Positions 51,406-51,430 of a stretch of 51,430 bases of DNA are shown in pieces. The translations under genes were made by a program, and so were the position numbers. Location: NCBI GenBank assembly GCA_009773205.1, contig WPAE01000047.1, positions 1 to 51,430 of the forward strand. Direction: 5' to 3'. Position 1 is the first letter of the stretch. Every line of letters begins with the position of its first letter. Source of the stretch: Ignavibacteria bacterium (GTDB lineage: Bacteria > Bacteroidota > Ignavibacteria > Ignavibacteriales > Melioribacteraceae). The notes below the pieces were generated by a model. The model worked only from the letters and a program-made list of their open reading frames with translations. It did not search any database and was not told the origin of the DNA.

Positions 51406-51430
51406 AGAGATAAGTGTTAAGTTCACTTAG

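Overview
The window looks like a chromosomal segment of an AT-rich Gram-negative bacterium of the Bacteroidota/Ignavibacteria (FCB) type. The signs are a PorQ-like type IX secretion protein, a secreted metalloprotease with a type IX-style C-terminal domain, BamD and porin-type outer-membrane proteins, a TonB-dependent receptor with a carboxypeptidase-like N-terminal domain, and a Sec-type (clade II) nitrous-oxide reductase cluster. Class Ignavibacteria is the best guess, but this is inference from gene content. No rRNA, tRNA, CRISPR array, transposase or phage gene was seen.

Layout. 1-10715 (all minus strand): an aspartate ammonia-lyase fused to a cyclic-nucleotide-binding-like domain; an operon-like run of a heterodimeric ABC exporter plus fructose-1,6-bisphosphatase; seryl- and leucyl-tRNA synthetases. 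10965-15972 (plus): a pair of M16 peptidases, the first with a disrupted 5' end, then an OprB-like porin. 16123-21014: a metallo-beta-lactamase-fold hydrolase (minus), then a lipoprotein lipase-like hydrolase, a methyltransferase, a CBM20-esterase fusion and a YjjX-type NTPase, whose stop overlaps the start of a large single-chain type IIG restriction-modification enzyme (21014-24439). 24440-30948: a small orphan ORF, an HGSNAT-like acyltransferase, a DUF4342 protein, and a lipoprotein/TonB receptor/PAS gene set, then a CDF-like transporter. 31510-34096: a NarL-type two-component system with a membrane protein. 34694-42668 (minus): CcmB, CcmA, a secreted metalloprotease, an FG-GAP-like repeat protein, a thioesterase, BamD, a hypothetical protein and HtpX. 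42844-43767: PorQ-like protein.

44397-51323 (minus) is the functional highlight. It is one tightly packed operon reading RIC/YtfE-type di-iron protein, c-type cytochrome, NosZ, a four-helix membrane protein, NosL, NosD, NosF and NosY. It encodes N2O respiration plus nitrosative-stress repair. A perfect 7-5-7 inverted repeat overlaps the predicted transcription start, which suggests a repressor operator. The CcmAB genes elsewhere in the window fit the need to mature c-type cytochromes.

The intergenic space is full of short GC-rich or palindromic repeats: a 128-bp element present four times, all in the same orientation; an element carrying a 23-bp tandem unit present three times with different unit numbers; and several smaller inverted repeats. 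Several sit directly against stop codons, one forms the whole 5' leader of the secreted protease, and one lies next to a decayed methyltransferase gene. I found no clear evidence of a wholly new defence or biosynthetic system. The best leads are the putative nos/RIC operator, the repeat families, the cNMP-AspA fusion, the M16 lesion and the membrane protein in the nos operon.
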